A DNA stretch of 43,230 nt from CAZMGD01 sp964565705 (GTDB lineage: Bacteria > Actinomycetota > Acidimicrobiia > Acidimicrobiales > Ilumatobacteraceae): positions 1 to 43,230 of the forward strand of contig CAZMGD010000024.1 in assembly GCA_964565705.1 (NCBI GenBank), written 5' to 3'. The position numbers and the translations under genes were made by a program. Shown in pieces: positions 1 to 7,757 of this stretch; positions within the stretch are counted from its first letter, which is position 1, and every line of letters begins with the position of its first letter. The notes under the pieces were generated by a model. The model worked only from the letters and a program-made list of their open reading frames with translations. It did not search any database and was not told the DNA's origin.

Positions 1-1350
1 CCAGCTCTTGCCGGGGATGGTCTGCAGCCAGTTGATGTCGTCGCCGGCGGGGCGTTCGGGACCGAAGTGGATGATGACGTCGCCGTTGGCTTCGGTGTGC
101 AGGTCGCCGAAGCGGTCGCTGATGCTCGGGTACGGGTTGTCGGTCTGGAGCAGCGAGCGGGTTTGGGTGTCGTAGATGTCGATCGCCCAGAACGTCTTGA
201 CCGGGATCGGCGCCGGCAGCGTGAGCGTGTAGTTCTTGGAACCGTCGAGGGTGTCGCCGTTGGCGTCGTCGACGGTCTGGGCGTACTGCGAACCGATGCC
301 TGGCGCGGCGTGGGTCATGGCCGGGGTGATGCCGGTGCCGACGTAGTGCATGAGGCTGCGGTAGTCGAGCATCCGTGCCCCGTCGATGAGGAATTCGTGG
401 CTGCCGCCGACGAAGGGCGTCTTCCAGGAGCTGCCTTCGAAGATGAACACCGCCGGGTCGCGCGGCTTGTACAGCAACGTCCGGGCCAGCCCGGCGCCGA
501 TCCTGGCGGCTTGTTCGAGGATGGCGCGCATCCGGGCGTCGGGCTCGAACGGTTTGCCGTGGACGATGCCGATCGCCGCGAGTTGGCCGGCGCGTTCGGG
601 ATCGAGCGATCCTTCGGGTTCTTCCTGGATGATCTCGTTGACTTCCTCGAAGAAGCTGAAGTCGTTGGCATGAATGCCGTTGAACGACGCCGCGGCCATG
701 TTCACGAAGCCCGTCGCTGGCGGGTCGTCGGCCTGGGCGAGCGGGTAGATGCGGGTGGTCAACAGCGCGTCGAGGCCGTCGAGGGCGCGGATCACGACCC
801 AGTTCGAGTAGGTGGGTGACGGGAACACGAAGTAGCCGTCGGGCACGTCGCCGTCGTGGCCGGGTGGCAGGAACAGGTACTTGCCGCCCTGGCCCCGGTC
901 GGGGCCGGCGTTGCCCATGTCGGCGACGTAGCGTTGCCACAGGTCATCGACGAAGCTCAACGAGTTCGACGGGCACTCGATCACGGTCGGGCCGTCGGTC
1001 TTCAAGTCGAGGAACGTCGTGCCGTACGTGGTCTCGGTGTTGGCCGTGAGCACGACCGGTGCCGAGGTGCTGCGCGGATCGGTGCAGGCGATCACGTTCG
1101 ACCGGGCCCCGATCGAACGCAGCCCGTTGCGCATCGCCAACATCGACGTGCCCGGCATGCAGTTCAAGAACACATCGATCCCACGCAGCAGATCGAGCGC
1201 GTCGAAGGCGATGTCGACCGTGGCCGGCAGCGGCACACCGTCGAAGAACTCCATCGTCCCGAACGGCGTCGCGACCGAATCCGGAGAACTCAACGACGCG
1301 AACTCCGCCGCCGACACGCCCGGACCGGACGCCTCCGTCACCTCAGCCAT
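1..1350 (-). CDS. DUF1254/DUF1214 domain protein (3' end outside window)
   Basis: The 450 codons visible read without a stop to the window edge, so the C-terminus is missing. The ATG at 1350 is preceded by a good ribosome site (GGAGG around 1357-1361). The N-terminal half resembles DUF1254 (LRGIDVFLNCMP, then TANTETTYGTTFLDLKTDGP). The C-terminal half has the DUF1214 hallmarks: TLPAPIPVKTFWAIDIYD, then a polar stretch ending in a WLQTIPGKSW-like motif, which lies at the very edge, so little is probably lost. These proteins are widespread and no reaction is established. I see no signal peptide. A separate DUF1214-type gene lies at 21467-22666. The neighbouring phosphatase is divergently transcribed, with about 94 bp between the starts. 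Confidence 0.88.
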   Translation of the reverse strand, partial: MAEVTEASGPGVSAAEFASLSSPDSVATPFGTMEFFDGVPLPATVDIAFDALDLLRGIDVFLNCMPGTSMLAMRNGLRSIGARSNVIACTDPRSTSAPVVLTANTETTYGTTFLDLKTDGPTVIECPSNSLSFVDDLWQRYVADMGNAGPDRGQGGKYLFLPPGHDGDVPDGYFVFPSPTYSNWVVIRALDGLDALLTTRIYPLAQADDPPATGFVNMAAASFNGIHANDFSFFEEVNEIIQEEPEGSLDPERAGQLAAIGIVHGKPFEPDARMRAILEQAARIGAGLARTLLYKPRDPAVFIFEGSSWKTPFVGGSHEFLIDGARMLDYRSLMHYVGTGITPAMTHAAPGIGSQYAQTVDDANGDTLDGSKNYTLTLPAPIPVKTFWAIDIYDTQTRSLLQTDNPYPSISDRFGDLHTEANGDVIIHFGPERPAGDDINWLQTIPGKSW

Positions 1351-1444
1351 CGCCTACCTCCTGACGCCATCAGGCACGACTCTGCCACACCCGCCGAAGC
1401 GCAGCGGGGGCTCCAGCGTCGCTGCGCACGCGAGACTGGCTCCG

Positions 1445-2248
1445 ATGTCATCAGTGCCGGGAGAACGAATCCCGATCACGACGGCACCGAACCTGCGCGA
1501 TCTGGGAGGATGGGCGACTCGCCGCGGTGGCCGAGTCCGCGTCGGCCAGGTATACCGCTCGGCCGAGCTCGCCAGGCTGTCCGGCGCCGACCTCGCCGCG
1601 TTCGCGGCGCTCGGAATCCGCGTCGTCTACGACTTGCGGACGGCAGCGGAGCGGTCCTCACAACCCGATCAGCTGCCGGCAGGCGTTGACACGCAGGTGC
1701 TCGACATCCTCGCCGACGCCACCGGCGCGGCGCCGGCATCGCTGATCGAGGCACTCCACGACCCGGCGACGGCCGCAGAGCAACTCGGTCACGGCAAGGC
1801 GGAGGAGATGTTCGACGCCGCCTATCGCGAGTTCCTCACCTTGCCAAGCGCCACCGATGGCTACCGCCGCCTGTTCTCCGGGCTCGTCGACAACGATCGA
1901 CGCCCGGCGCTGTTCCACTGCACGACCGGCAAGGACCGAACCGGTTGGGCCGCCGCGGCGCTGCTCCTCTTGCTCGGCGTGTCCGAGGACGACGTGATGC
2001 GCGACCACCTGCTGACCAACGCTGAACTGCTACCGCAACTGAAACCGATCTTCGACCGCTTCGCGGCCGCAGGCGGCGACCCGGAGACGCTCCGTCCGGT
2101 GCTCGGTGTCGAGTCCGGTTACCTTGCGGCGTCACTCGACGAGATGAAGACACGCTACGGGACCGTCGAGCGCTACTTCGACGTCGGGTTGCACATCCCC
2201 GCGACCGACCAGCAGCGACTGCGCGAGGCGCTCATCGAGACGGGCTGA
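1445..2248 (+). CDS. Tyrosine-protein phosphatase (dual-specificity-like, Y_phosphatase3 type)
   Basis: A 267-residue soluble protein. The P-loop HCTTGKDRTGW fits the HCxxGKDRTG signature of the bacterial/lipid-active tyrosine phosphatases: the Cys is the nucleophile and the Arg binds phosphate. The N-terminus has the usual APNLRDLGGWATRRGGRVRVG segment followed by VYRSAEL, which is the family's start pattern. I therefore chose the ATG at 1445 rather than starts further upstream, which would add low-complexity sequence. An upstream ribosome site is not obvious. Family members remove phosphate from phosphotyrosine or phosphoinositides. The substrate here cannot be read from the sequence. The gene stands alone between a divergent DUF1254 gene and a decayed region. 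Confidence 0.9.
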   Translation: MSSVPGERIPITTAPNLRDLGGWATRRGGRVRVGQVYRSAELARLSGADLAAFAALGIRVVYDLRTAAERSSQPDQLPAGVDTQVLDILADATGAAPASLIEALHDPATAAEQLGHGKAEEMFDAAYREFLTLPSATDGYRRLFSGLVDNDRRPALFHCTTGKDRTGWAAAALLLLLGVSEDDVMRDHLLTNAELLPQLKPIFDRFAAAGGDPETLRPVLGVESGYLAASLDEMKTRYGTVERYFDVGLHIPATDQQRLREALIETG

Positions 2249-2282
2249 CACCCGCGCTCAGCGTGAGGTGACCGTGACCACC

Positions 2283-2435
2283 TCAGCCGGAGAGGCCGGT
2301 GATCGAGTCCCCGATCAGCTTGACACCGATGATCAGCAACAAGACGGCCATGATCGCAGTGTTGCAGCGGGCCAGGGCCGTCTCGAGGCTGTCGAGGGTG
2401 TCGGCCGCCCGGTCGCCCATCATCACGAAGAGCGG
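2283..2435 (-). pseudogene. C-terminal remnant of a GAP (Sap-like) family membrane protein
   Basis: Read on the minus strand, this piece encodes PLFVMMGDRAADTLDSLE followed by CNTAIMAVLLLIIGVKLIGD and a stop at 2283. It matches, from memory of the family, the last helix of GAP/Sap proteins (mycobacterial sulfolipid-1-addressing protein family), which normally have about 220 residues and six helices. Only about 50 residues remain. Upstream the similarity stops abruptly near 2435, where an oppositely oriented fragment begins. No start codon or ribosome site suits a real short gene. I read it as a truncated gene remnant. Confidence 0.5.
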
Positions 2436-2452
2436 GCGCCCGCCCGGCAGCG

Positions 2453-2740
2453 GTGCGCGCGATCCGGGAGGTCGGACGCCGAGCACCGGTGCTGCTCGGC
2501 GTGAACGCCGTGGCGTTCGCGCTCGTGGTCGTCACCTCGATCCTCGTGCCGCTCGCTCCGGTGGGCGCGTTCCTGTCCGTGCGGTACGCGTTCACGGCGC
2601 ACGCGGCAGCGATCGAGGGCAGCGGCCTGCTCGGCAGTCTCCGGTCGTCGTGGACGCTGACCCGCGGACGGTGGTTTCACACAGCGCTGACGCTCGGAGT
2701 GGTCGTGGTGGCCACCAGGATCTGCCTGTTGGCGGCCGAC
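2453..2740 (+). pseudogene. Internal fragment of a multi-pass membrane protein gene
   Basis: The frame encodes a hydrophobic helix (VAFALVVVTSILVPLAPVGA), then VRYAFTAHAAAIEG and a SLRSSWTLTRGRWFHTALTL segment, then another helix. The 'xLRxSWxLTRGRWWRT' pattern is typical of the membrane domain shared by glycerophosphodiester-phosphodiesterase-like and related uncharacterised actinobacterial proteins. Both ends of the expected gene are missing. After about 2740 the reading frame continues into sequence without family resemblance. It abuts the inverted GAP remnant, so this looks like a rearrangement scar rather than a working gene. Confidence 0.45.
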
Positions 2741-2823
2741 GCCGGCTGCCCAGTGACGGCCACGTCAGTCGTGCCCCGTGGTGAAGCGGGTCGCAGGACG
2801 GCGGCGCTGGTGCGCGTGTACGG

Positions 2824-2851
2824 GCACTTTCGTGCACAGGCACGGAAGTGC
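2824..2851. terminator. Strong stem-loop (possible terminator or REP-like hairpin)
   Basis: GCACTTTCGTGC (2824-2835) and GCACGGAAGTGC (2840-2851) form a 12-bp stem closed by the loop ACAG. The only non-Watson-Crick pair would be a G-U wobble in RNA. A second, smaller hairpin (GTGACG-N5-CGTCAC, 2860-2876) follows directly. There is no T-tract. It lies in a gene-poor stretch, so its role (terminator of the decayed gene, or a mobile repeat) is open. Confidence 0.4.
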
Positions 2852-3108
2852 GCAGTGTCGTGACGCATTTCGTCACCAGGTTGCGCACTTCGAGGTTCTG
2901 GGGCTCGAGCCGGTCCCCGCAGTGCGCGGGCTCGGCGCGGGTTTGGGTGGTGACGCCGGGCAGTTGCCCGAACCGCCGGCGCAGGGTGTCACGATGACCG
3001 GTGGCCACGGCCACTGACGGTGGTCGTCGCCTGTGGACACGATTGGCCACCCGCGGGCACACCGCGATGGCCACCGACACAGCACCCTCCGATCGGTGAA
3101 CGGAATCG

Positions 3109-3315
3109 TCACCGAGGACCGAGGAGCTCGCGTTCGGCCCACGCAGCGTCGTGACGGCCGTTCATCGAGATCCGGCAGGTCTCGGCGAGGTTGCGCATCA
3201 AGACAGCGTCGTAGCCATTGCGCGCGGCGTCTCGGGTCGCCTCCATCAGCCGCTCGTACCGCGGGTCCGTTGGTTTGGAGGCGTGGTCGTCGATCTCCAG
3301 TGTCTCGATGGTCAT
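3109..3315 (-). pseudogene. TetR-type DNA-binding domain stub (68 aa)
   Basis: The ATG at 3315 overlaps the stop of the upstream sugar enzyme as ATGA, which suggests translational coupling. Residues about 17-50 (PRYERLMEATRDAARNGYDA, then VLMRNLAETCRISM) look like helices 1-3 of a TetR/KstR-type helix-turn-helix, where the family normally continues with a TxYxYFxSK helix and a ligand domain of about 130 residues. Here the similarity stops after ISM. The frame runs into NGRHDAAWAERELLGPR and ends. I found no continuation in the other frames downstream. It could be a broken regulator, or a short DNA-binding protein that has lost its sensor half. The TetR reading is by eye only. Confidence 0.5.
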
Positions 3316-4523
3316 CGCTGCCCACGACGGGCGAGGAACTCCCCGACCTGCGCCGTCACGAACGCGATGTCGTCGTCGCCGAGGGCGTGGCTGAGCGGGA
3401 GCAGCACGCCGCGCTCCATCACCTCGTCGGTGTGGGGAACTCCGCCGTCGGGCAACCGCAACGCTCGACCGCGCAGCATCGGCTGGCGGGCGACGTTGCC
3501 GGTCCAGATCGTGCGCGTGTCGATGCCGTGTTCGTCGAGGAACTCCTGCAGCTCGGCCCGCACGAACCCCGCGCCCGGCGTGATCGTCAACGGGTACCCG
3601 AGCCATGCGGTCTCCAGCTCGGGCAACTGCCGTGGCAGCACGAACCGGTCCGTGTGCCCGCTGAAGAACTCGCTGAACAGGTCGAAGTTCCGCCTCCGGC
3701 GGGCGAGGTTGTCGGGCAGCTTCTTCAGCTGCTCCAGGCCGAACGCGGCGCCGATCTCCGACGGCTCGAAGTTCCAGGCCAGCTCGTCGAAGATGAACTG
3801 GTTGTCGTAGTGGATGCCGTCGAGGTCCTCCCAGAAGTTGCGGTCGCGCCGCTTCGACCCGAAGAAGTGCAGCTCGGAGCGGCGCCCCCAACGCCGCAAC
3901 ATCAGCGCCCGATCCGACAGCGCCTCGTCGTCGACCATCACCATCCCGCCGTTGCCGGCGCAGGTGATGATGTGCGAGTTGGCGAAGCTGGTCACCGAGA
4001 TCGTCGACCGCTCACCGGTCGGTCGCCCACGCAACCGCGGGCCGATCGTGTCGCACGAATCCTCGATCAGCGGCAGGCCGTGGCGATCGGCGATCTCGCG
4101 CAGCCGATCCCAGTCGGGCACGTTGCCGATCAGGTTGGGCACGAGGATCGCGCCGGTGGCCGGCGTGATCATCGCCTCCACCTGCTCGACGTCGATGCAG
4201 TACGTGTCGGGCTCGACATCGACGAACACGGGGATCCACCCGCCGCGCACGATCGGCGCGACGTCGGTGCTGAACGTCAACGCACAGGTCACGACCTCGG
4301 CCCCGGCAGCCAGGTCGAGCAACTCGAACGCGAGATACAGCGCCGACGACCCCGAGTTGCACATCACACCATGGGCCTTGCCGAACAGGGCGCTGACCTC
4401 GCGCTGCATCCCGATCACCCGCCGCCCCGGCCACAACCCCTGCGGACCCGAGCGCAGTACCTCCACCACCGCGTCGATCTCGCGGTCGTCGTGCACGCTG
4501 CTCGAGTAGAAGATCCGGTCCAT
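3312..4523 (-). CDS. DegT/DnrJ/EryC1-family PLP enzyme with Lys-to-His change (RfbH/ColD-like sugar 3-dehydratase)
   Basis: A 403-residue PLP-dependent sugar enzyme. The phosphate-binding NSGSSA (56-61) and the pyridine-ring EDSCD (154-158) are present. At the position of the Schiff-base lysine (SFFPTK in aminotransferases) it reads SFANSH, giving His184, followed by IITCAGNGGMV. That His substitution characterises E1/RfbH and ColD, which dehydrate 4-keto-6-deoxy sugars at C3 instead of transaminating. The four [2Fe-2S] cysteines of E1 are absent in the matching stretch after WGRR, so it is E1-like in layout but cluster-free like ColD. I chose ATG 4523 because family similarity starts at MDRIFYSS; ATG 4583 would add 20 unlike residues. 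It lies 128 bp after the epimerase gene and is followed by the TetR stub. Probable role: making a 3-deoxy or branched sugar for surface glycans. Confidence 0.82.
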   Translation of the reverse strand: MDRIFYSSSVHDDREIDAVVEVLRSGPQGLWPGRRVIGMQREVSALFGKAHGVMCNSGSSALYLAFELLDLAAGAEVVTCALTFSTDVAPIVRGGWIPVFVDVEPDTYCIDVEQVEAMITPATGAILVPNLIGNVPDWDRLREIADRHGLPLIEDSCDTIGPRLRGRPTGERSTISVTSFANSHIITCAGNGGMVMVDDEALSDRALMLRRWGRRSELHFFGSKRRDRNFWEDLDGIHYDNQFIFDELAWNFEPSEIGAAFGLEQLKKLPDNLARRRRNFDLFSEFFSGHTDRFVLPRQLPELETAWLGYPLTITPGAGFVRAELQEFLDEHGIDTRTIWTGNVARQPMLRGRALRLPDGGVPHTDEVMERGVLLPLSHALGDDDIAFVTAQVGEFLARRGQR

Positions 4524-4557
4524 CCGCCGGACCGTACACCGAACGGCACGTTCCGAC

Positions 4558-4571
4558 AGTAATGGGTTACT
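4558..4571. promoter_or_regulatory. Short A/T-rich dyad upstream of the sugar enzyme
   Basis: AGTAA-TGGG-TTACT is a perfect 5-bp inverted repeat 35 bp upstream of the ATG at 4523. It sits in an A/T-richer island inside the 128-bp gap after the epimerase gene. It is a candidate operator, possibly for the TetR-type stub encoded two genes downstream. This is inference from position and symmetry alone. Confidence 0.25.
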
Positions 4572-4651
4572 CGTCCGCGCCATCCGGGGTCTCCGAGCAC
4601 AGGGTCACCCGGGTCGTTGCACTCGTGGCGCCCGCCGAATGAGCGCTCAGG

Positions 4652-5563
4652 TCACCGGCACAACCCGGATCGTCGTTGCCAGTCCACCTGCCGTTCGAGC
4701 CCTTGATCGAGGCCGACCGCCGGGCTCCAGCCGAGGCGGAGGGCAGCTCGATCGCCGGATGCTCGCGTGTGTTCGACGTCGCCGGATCGCGGAGCGCAGC
4801 CGCGGACGTCGACACGGGCCGAGGTGATGCGTTCGACCCGCCCGACGACGTCGACCAGGGTCGCTGGGGCACCGGTCGACACGTTGACCACCTCGCCGAG
4901 CTCGAGGTCGGCCGTCGCCGCCGCGATCGTCGCCCCGACGACGTCGTCGACGTAGGTGAAGTCCCGTGACTGCTGCCCGTCGCCGAACATGTGGAAGGTC
5001 GTGCCGGTGAGCGCGGCGTGGATGATCCGGCGCATCGCCATGTCCGGGCGCTGCCCCGGGCCGTACACGGTGAAGTACCGAAGGATCACCGCCGGCGTGT
5101 CGAAGTTGTCGGCGTAGGCGTGGCACAGCTGCTCTCCGGCCAACTTGCTGACCGCGTAGGGGCTGTGCGGTCTCGTCGCGCTGGACTCGTCGCTCGGCCC
5201 CGTCGAGTTGCCGTAGACCGATGAGCTCGACGCGTACACGAACCGCGAGACCGGGTGGCGCCGGGCCGCTTCGAGCAGCCGTTGCGTCGCGTGCACGTTG
5301 CTCGACACGTACGCGGCGAACTCGTCGCCCCACGACGACCGGACGCCGGTGCGCGCGGCGAGGTGGAAGACGGCGTCGACGCCGTCGAGCATCCGCTCGA
5401 GCTCGTCGCAGCACAGGTCGGCGCGCACGAACCGGCCGCCGGCGGTCGGCCAGCTCCGCGGAGCGGCTCGGTCCACGCCGACGACCTCCCAGCCGGCGCT
5501 GGCCAGCCGACGTGCGAGCGACGTCCCGATGAAGCCGGCCGCACCGGTGACCAGTGCCCTCAT
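4652..5563 (-). CDS. NAD-dependent sugar epimerase/dehydratase (GalE-like extended SDR)
   Basis: A 303-residue extended short-chain dehydrogenase. TGAAGFIG near residue 7 binds NAD, ASSSSVYG supplies the catalytic Ser, and SPYAVSK is the YxxxK pair. RYFTVYGPGQRPDMAMRRII is typical of UDP-glucose 4-epimerase/UDP-glucuronate epimerase relatives. The ATG at 5563 places the Rossmann motif at the very N-terminus, so I preferred it to the ATG ten codons upstream. It acts on a nucleotide sugar in the cytoplasm; which sugar cannot be told. It precedes the DegT-family gene in the same direction and is divergent from the GT2 gene (56 bp apart), which supports a shared role in building a modified sugar for transfer. 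Confidence 0.88.
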   Translation of the reverse strand: MRALVTGAAGFIGTSLARRLASAGWEVVGVDRAAPRSWPTAGGRFVRADLCCDELERMLDGVDAVFHLAARTGVRSSWGDEFAAYVSSNVHATQRLLEAARRHPVSRFVYASSSSVYGNSTGPSDESSATRPHSPYAVSKLAGEQLCHAYADNFDTPAVILRYFTVYGPGQRPDMAMRRIIHAALTGTTFHMFGDGQQSRDFTYVDDVVGATIAAATADLELGEVVNVSTGAPATLVDVVGRVERITSARVDVRGCAPRSGDVEHTRASGDRAALRLGWSPAVGLDQGLERQVDWQRRSGLCR

Positions 5564-5619
5564 CGGCGCGCCCTCGGGCCCGGTTGTGCGCATCTCCTGC
5601 GAAGCGGAAGGATGACCGC

Positions 5620-6375
5620 ATGGCGTGGATCCGGCTCCCGGCGCGGCTGCCGGCGCGGCCAGCGCGCACCAGCGAGGGGTTGCACGGCATCATCCTGCTG
5701 ATCCCGGCCCACGACGAGGCGGGCCGCATCGGAGCGTTGATCGAGCGCCTGCCGGGTGTCGTGCACGGGATGGCGACCACCTGCCTCGTCGTCGACGACG
5801 GCTCGAGCGACGGCACGGCGGCGGAGGCGCTCGCAGCGGGCGCCCAAGTGATTTCGCACCCGGTGAACCGAGGGCTCGGCGCGGCGATCCGAACCGGCCT
5901 CGTGGCCGCGGTCGCCGAGCGATGCGCGGCTGTCGCGTTCTGTGACGGCGATGGCGAGTACGCGCCCGAGGAGCTCGGGGCGCTCGTGGCGCCGATCGTC
6001 GACGGGAGCGCGGACTACGTGGTCGGCAGCCGATTCCTCGGCGACATCCGTCGGATGCGCGTGCTCCGCCGGCTCGGCAACGTCGTGCTGACCCGCTGGG
6101 TGCGCTTCATGGTGCGTCAGCCGGTCACCGACGGGCAGAGCGGCTACCGGGCGTTGAGTTGGGACGCAGCGCGGGAGTGCGAGCTGATCCACGACTACAA
6201 CTACGCGCAGATCATGACCCTCGACCTGGTCGGCCGGGGCTTCGTCTACCGCGAGGTGCCGATCGGGTACGAGTTCCGCACGAGCGGACGCTCCTTCGTG
6301 CGGCTCCTGCCGTACCTGCGGCGCGTGGTACCTGCGTCGGTGCGAACGATCCGCCATCAGTCCTCCACCGTGTGA
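5620..6375 (+). CDS. Family 2 glycosyltransferase (polyprenyl-phosphate glycosyltransferase-like)
   Basis: A 251-residue protein with a GT-A fold. It has LIPAHDEAGRIGALIERLPG at the start of the domain, VVDDGSSDGTAAEA for nucleotide binding, and FCDGDGEYAPEEL as the DxD metal site. VGSRFLGDIRRMR and DGQSGYRAL are typical of dolichyl/polyprenyl-phosphate mannosyl- or glucosyltransferases. No C-terminal membrane helices follow, unlike ArnC/DPM3-type fusions. The ATG at 5620 has GAAGG about 8 bases upstream. The 3' end overlaps the convergent flavoprotein gene by 19 bp. It is likely to load a sugar onto a lipid carrier at the inner face of the membrane, for the GT-C type protein at 9395 or another transferase to use (inference). 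Confidence 0.88.
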   Translation: MAWIRLPARLPARPARTSEGLHGIILLIPAHDEAGRIGALIERLPGVVHGMATTCLVVDDGSSDGTAAEALAAGAQVISHPVNRGLGAAIRTGLVAAVAERCAAVAFCDGDGEYAPEELGALVAPIVDGSADYVVGSRFLGDIRRMRVLRRLGNVVLTRWVRFMVRQPVTDGQSGYRALSWDAARECELIHDYNYAQIMTLDLVGRGFVYREVPIGYEFRTSGRSFVRLLPYLRRVVPASVRTIRHQSSTV

Positions 6376-7757
6376 TCGGCGAAGGCGCGGCGCGCGACGT
6401 CCCAGCGAGCGCGATCCAGCTGACCGGTGGTGCTGATCGCATCGACGACGGTCTTGCCCATCAGCAGCGCGTGGTGGGTGTTGTCGTGGGCGAAGAGTGC
6501 CTGACGGCCGAGGACGGCCAGGTTGGGGAGGCGTGCCAGGTACGCATCCACCGCATCTCGCTCGCGTTCGAACCCGACGCGGTACACGGGGTACACGTGC
6601 GTGCGGCGGTCGACCACTCCGCCGATCGCCGAGGGGTCGGGCAGCCCGACCTGGCCCAGCTCGTCGGCGGTGCGCTGCAGGAGCACGTCGTCGTCGGCCG
6701 TCCAGGTGCGGTCGCCCACGGTTGCGGGGATCTCGGCGCACAGCACGGTGCGATCGCGCGGATCCGAGGCGGACGATCGGTAGTTCTTCGGTTCGGACAG
6801 CCGAGAGACCATCGTGCTCGAGTCCGGGAAGTAGTGGGCGTCGAACGGCGTGTACTGCGGCCGGGGCACCGTGAGGTACACGAGCACGGCGGCGCGGGTG
6901 TGCAGGTGATGCGCCGACGACACGACGTCGGCGGGCGCTCCCACAGAGGTGGCGAGCGCGGCGCTCGGAACGGTGGAGACGATGGTCCGGGCGAACATCT
7001 GGCTGCCGCCGACGAGGCCGACCCGCGCACCGCGCTCGTCCAACGTGATCTCACCCAACTCGGCGCCGGTGATGACCTGACCACCGAGCACCTCGACCCC
7101 GCGCGCGAGCGATGTGCTGATGGTGCCGAAGCCCTGCGTCGGATACCAGAAGCCGGCGGGGTGACGCCGCGGCAGCGCCCTGGCGATCAGCGCGTTCGGT
7201 GAGCGGACGCTGACCCGCCGGCGGAACAGCTCTGCCGACAGATCGTCGGCCGGCGTCGCCCACAGCTTGCGCGCGTAGGGTTCGTAGAAGCTCGAGCAGA
7301 TGGTGGGACCGAGGTGCCGGCGCACCTCCGACCCGAACGACGGGGCTGCGTCGGCGGGGGATGACGTCCGCCACCGTGCGGTCGCCGCGTCGCGGAGCAC
7401 GCCACCGGCGAACGCGAGTGAGCTGTGACGCATCAGATCGACCGGCCGCAGCGGGAACGCCACCCACCGCCCGTGGAGGCGGATGCGTCCGTGGCGCGGC
7501 CGCCACTGGAGGTCGACGCCCAGCGAGTCGCGCAGGTCGGCCAGCAGGTCCGGGCGGATCGATGGGTGCAAGCGATGGCTCCCGAGATCGACCGACTGGT
7601 CGTCGACGATCGTGGACGCCGCGAGCCCACCGACCGCCGGTGCGCGATCGAGCACGGCGACGCAAAGACCCTTGCGCGCGGCGTACCACGCGGCTGCGAG
7701 ACCTGCCGGGCCTGCACCCAGGACGACGACGTCGACGCTCGACGCCGGCTGTGTCAT
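6357..7757 (-). CDS. FAD-dependent oxidoreductase (UDP-galactopyranose mutase / protoporphyrinogen oxidase-like)
   Basis: A 466-residue flavoprotein. The N-terminal VVVLGAGPAGLAAAWYAARKG is the dinucleotide-binding motif, followed by DRAPAVGGLAAS and LGSHRLHPS, a pattern shared by NAD-binding-8/amine-oxidase proteins of polysaccharide loci. The C-terminal VLGRQALFAHDNTHHALLMG segment closes the FAD site. The ATG at 7757 overlaps the stop of the upstream lipoprotein gene (ATGA), so the two are almost certainly co-translated. The 3' end overlaps the convergent GT2 gene. Whether it isomerises a nucleotide sugar, or oxidises a lipid or carotenoid-like substrate, is unclear. The setting beside GT2 and sugar-modifying genes favours glycan work. 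Confidence 0.8.
   Translation of the reverse strand: MTQPASSVDVVVLGAGPAGLAAAWYAARKGLCVAVLDRAPAVGGLAASTIVDDQSVDLGSHRLHPSIRPDLLADLRDSLGVDLQWRPRHGRIRLHGRWVAFPLRPVDLMRHSSLAFAGGVLRDAATARWRTSSPADAAPSFGSEVRRHLGPTICSSFYEPYARKLWATPADDLSAELFRRRVSVRSPNALIARALPRRHPAGFWYPTQGFGTISTSLARGVEVLGGQVITGAELGEITLDERGARVGLVGGSQMFARTIVSTVPSAALATSVGAPADVVSSAHHLHTRAAVLVYLTVPRPQYTPFDAHYFPDSSTMVSRLSEPKNYRSSASDPRDRTVLCAEIPATVGDRTWTADDDVLLQRTADELGQVGLPDPSAIGGVVDRRTHVYPVYRVGFERERDAVDAYLARLPNLAVLGRQALFAHDNTHHALLMGKTVVDAISTTGQLDRARWDVARRAFADHTVED

Larger units (their letters stand above)
2249..3108. other. Gene-poor, decayed stretch between the phosphatase and the sugar cluster
   Basis: Apart from the two membrane-protein fragments and one strong hairpin, I see no convincing gene in these 860 bases. 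Several short frames exist on both strands, but they are Arg/Pro-rich and lack family resemblance, as expected from chance frames in GC-rich DNA. Short runs such as GGCCAC and GCGCACTT recur between 2870 and 3080 without regular spacing. The stretch probably records past insertions and deletions. Confidence 0.5.

Noticed and set aside
1019..1444. Extended N-terminus of the tyrosine phosphatase
   Set aside because: The added residues show no family similarity and overlap the divergent DUF1254 coding region.
3033..4562. Long plus-strand frame opposite the sugar enzyme
   Set aside because: It is the antisense shadow of the DegT-family gene, which has clear motifs.
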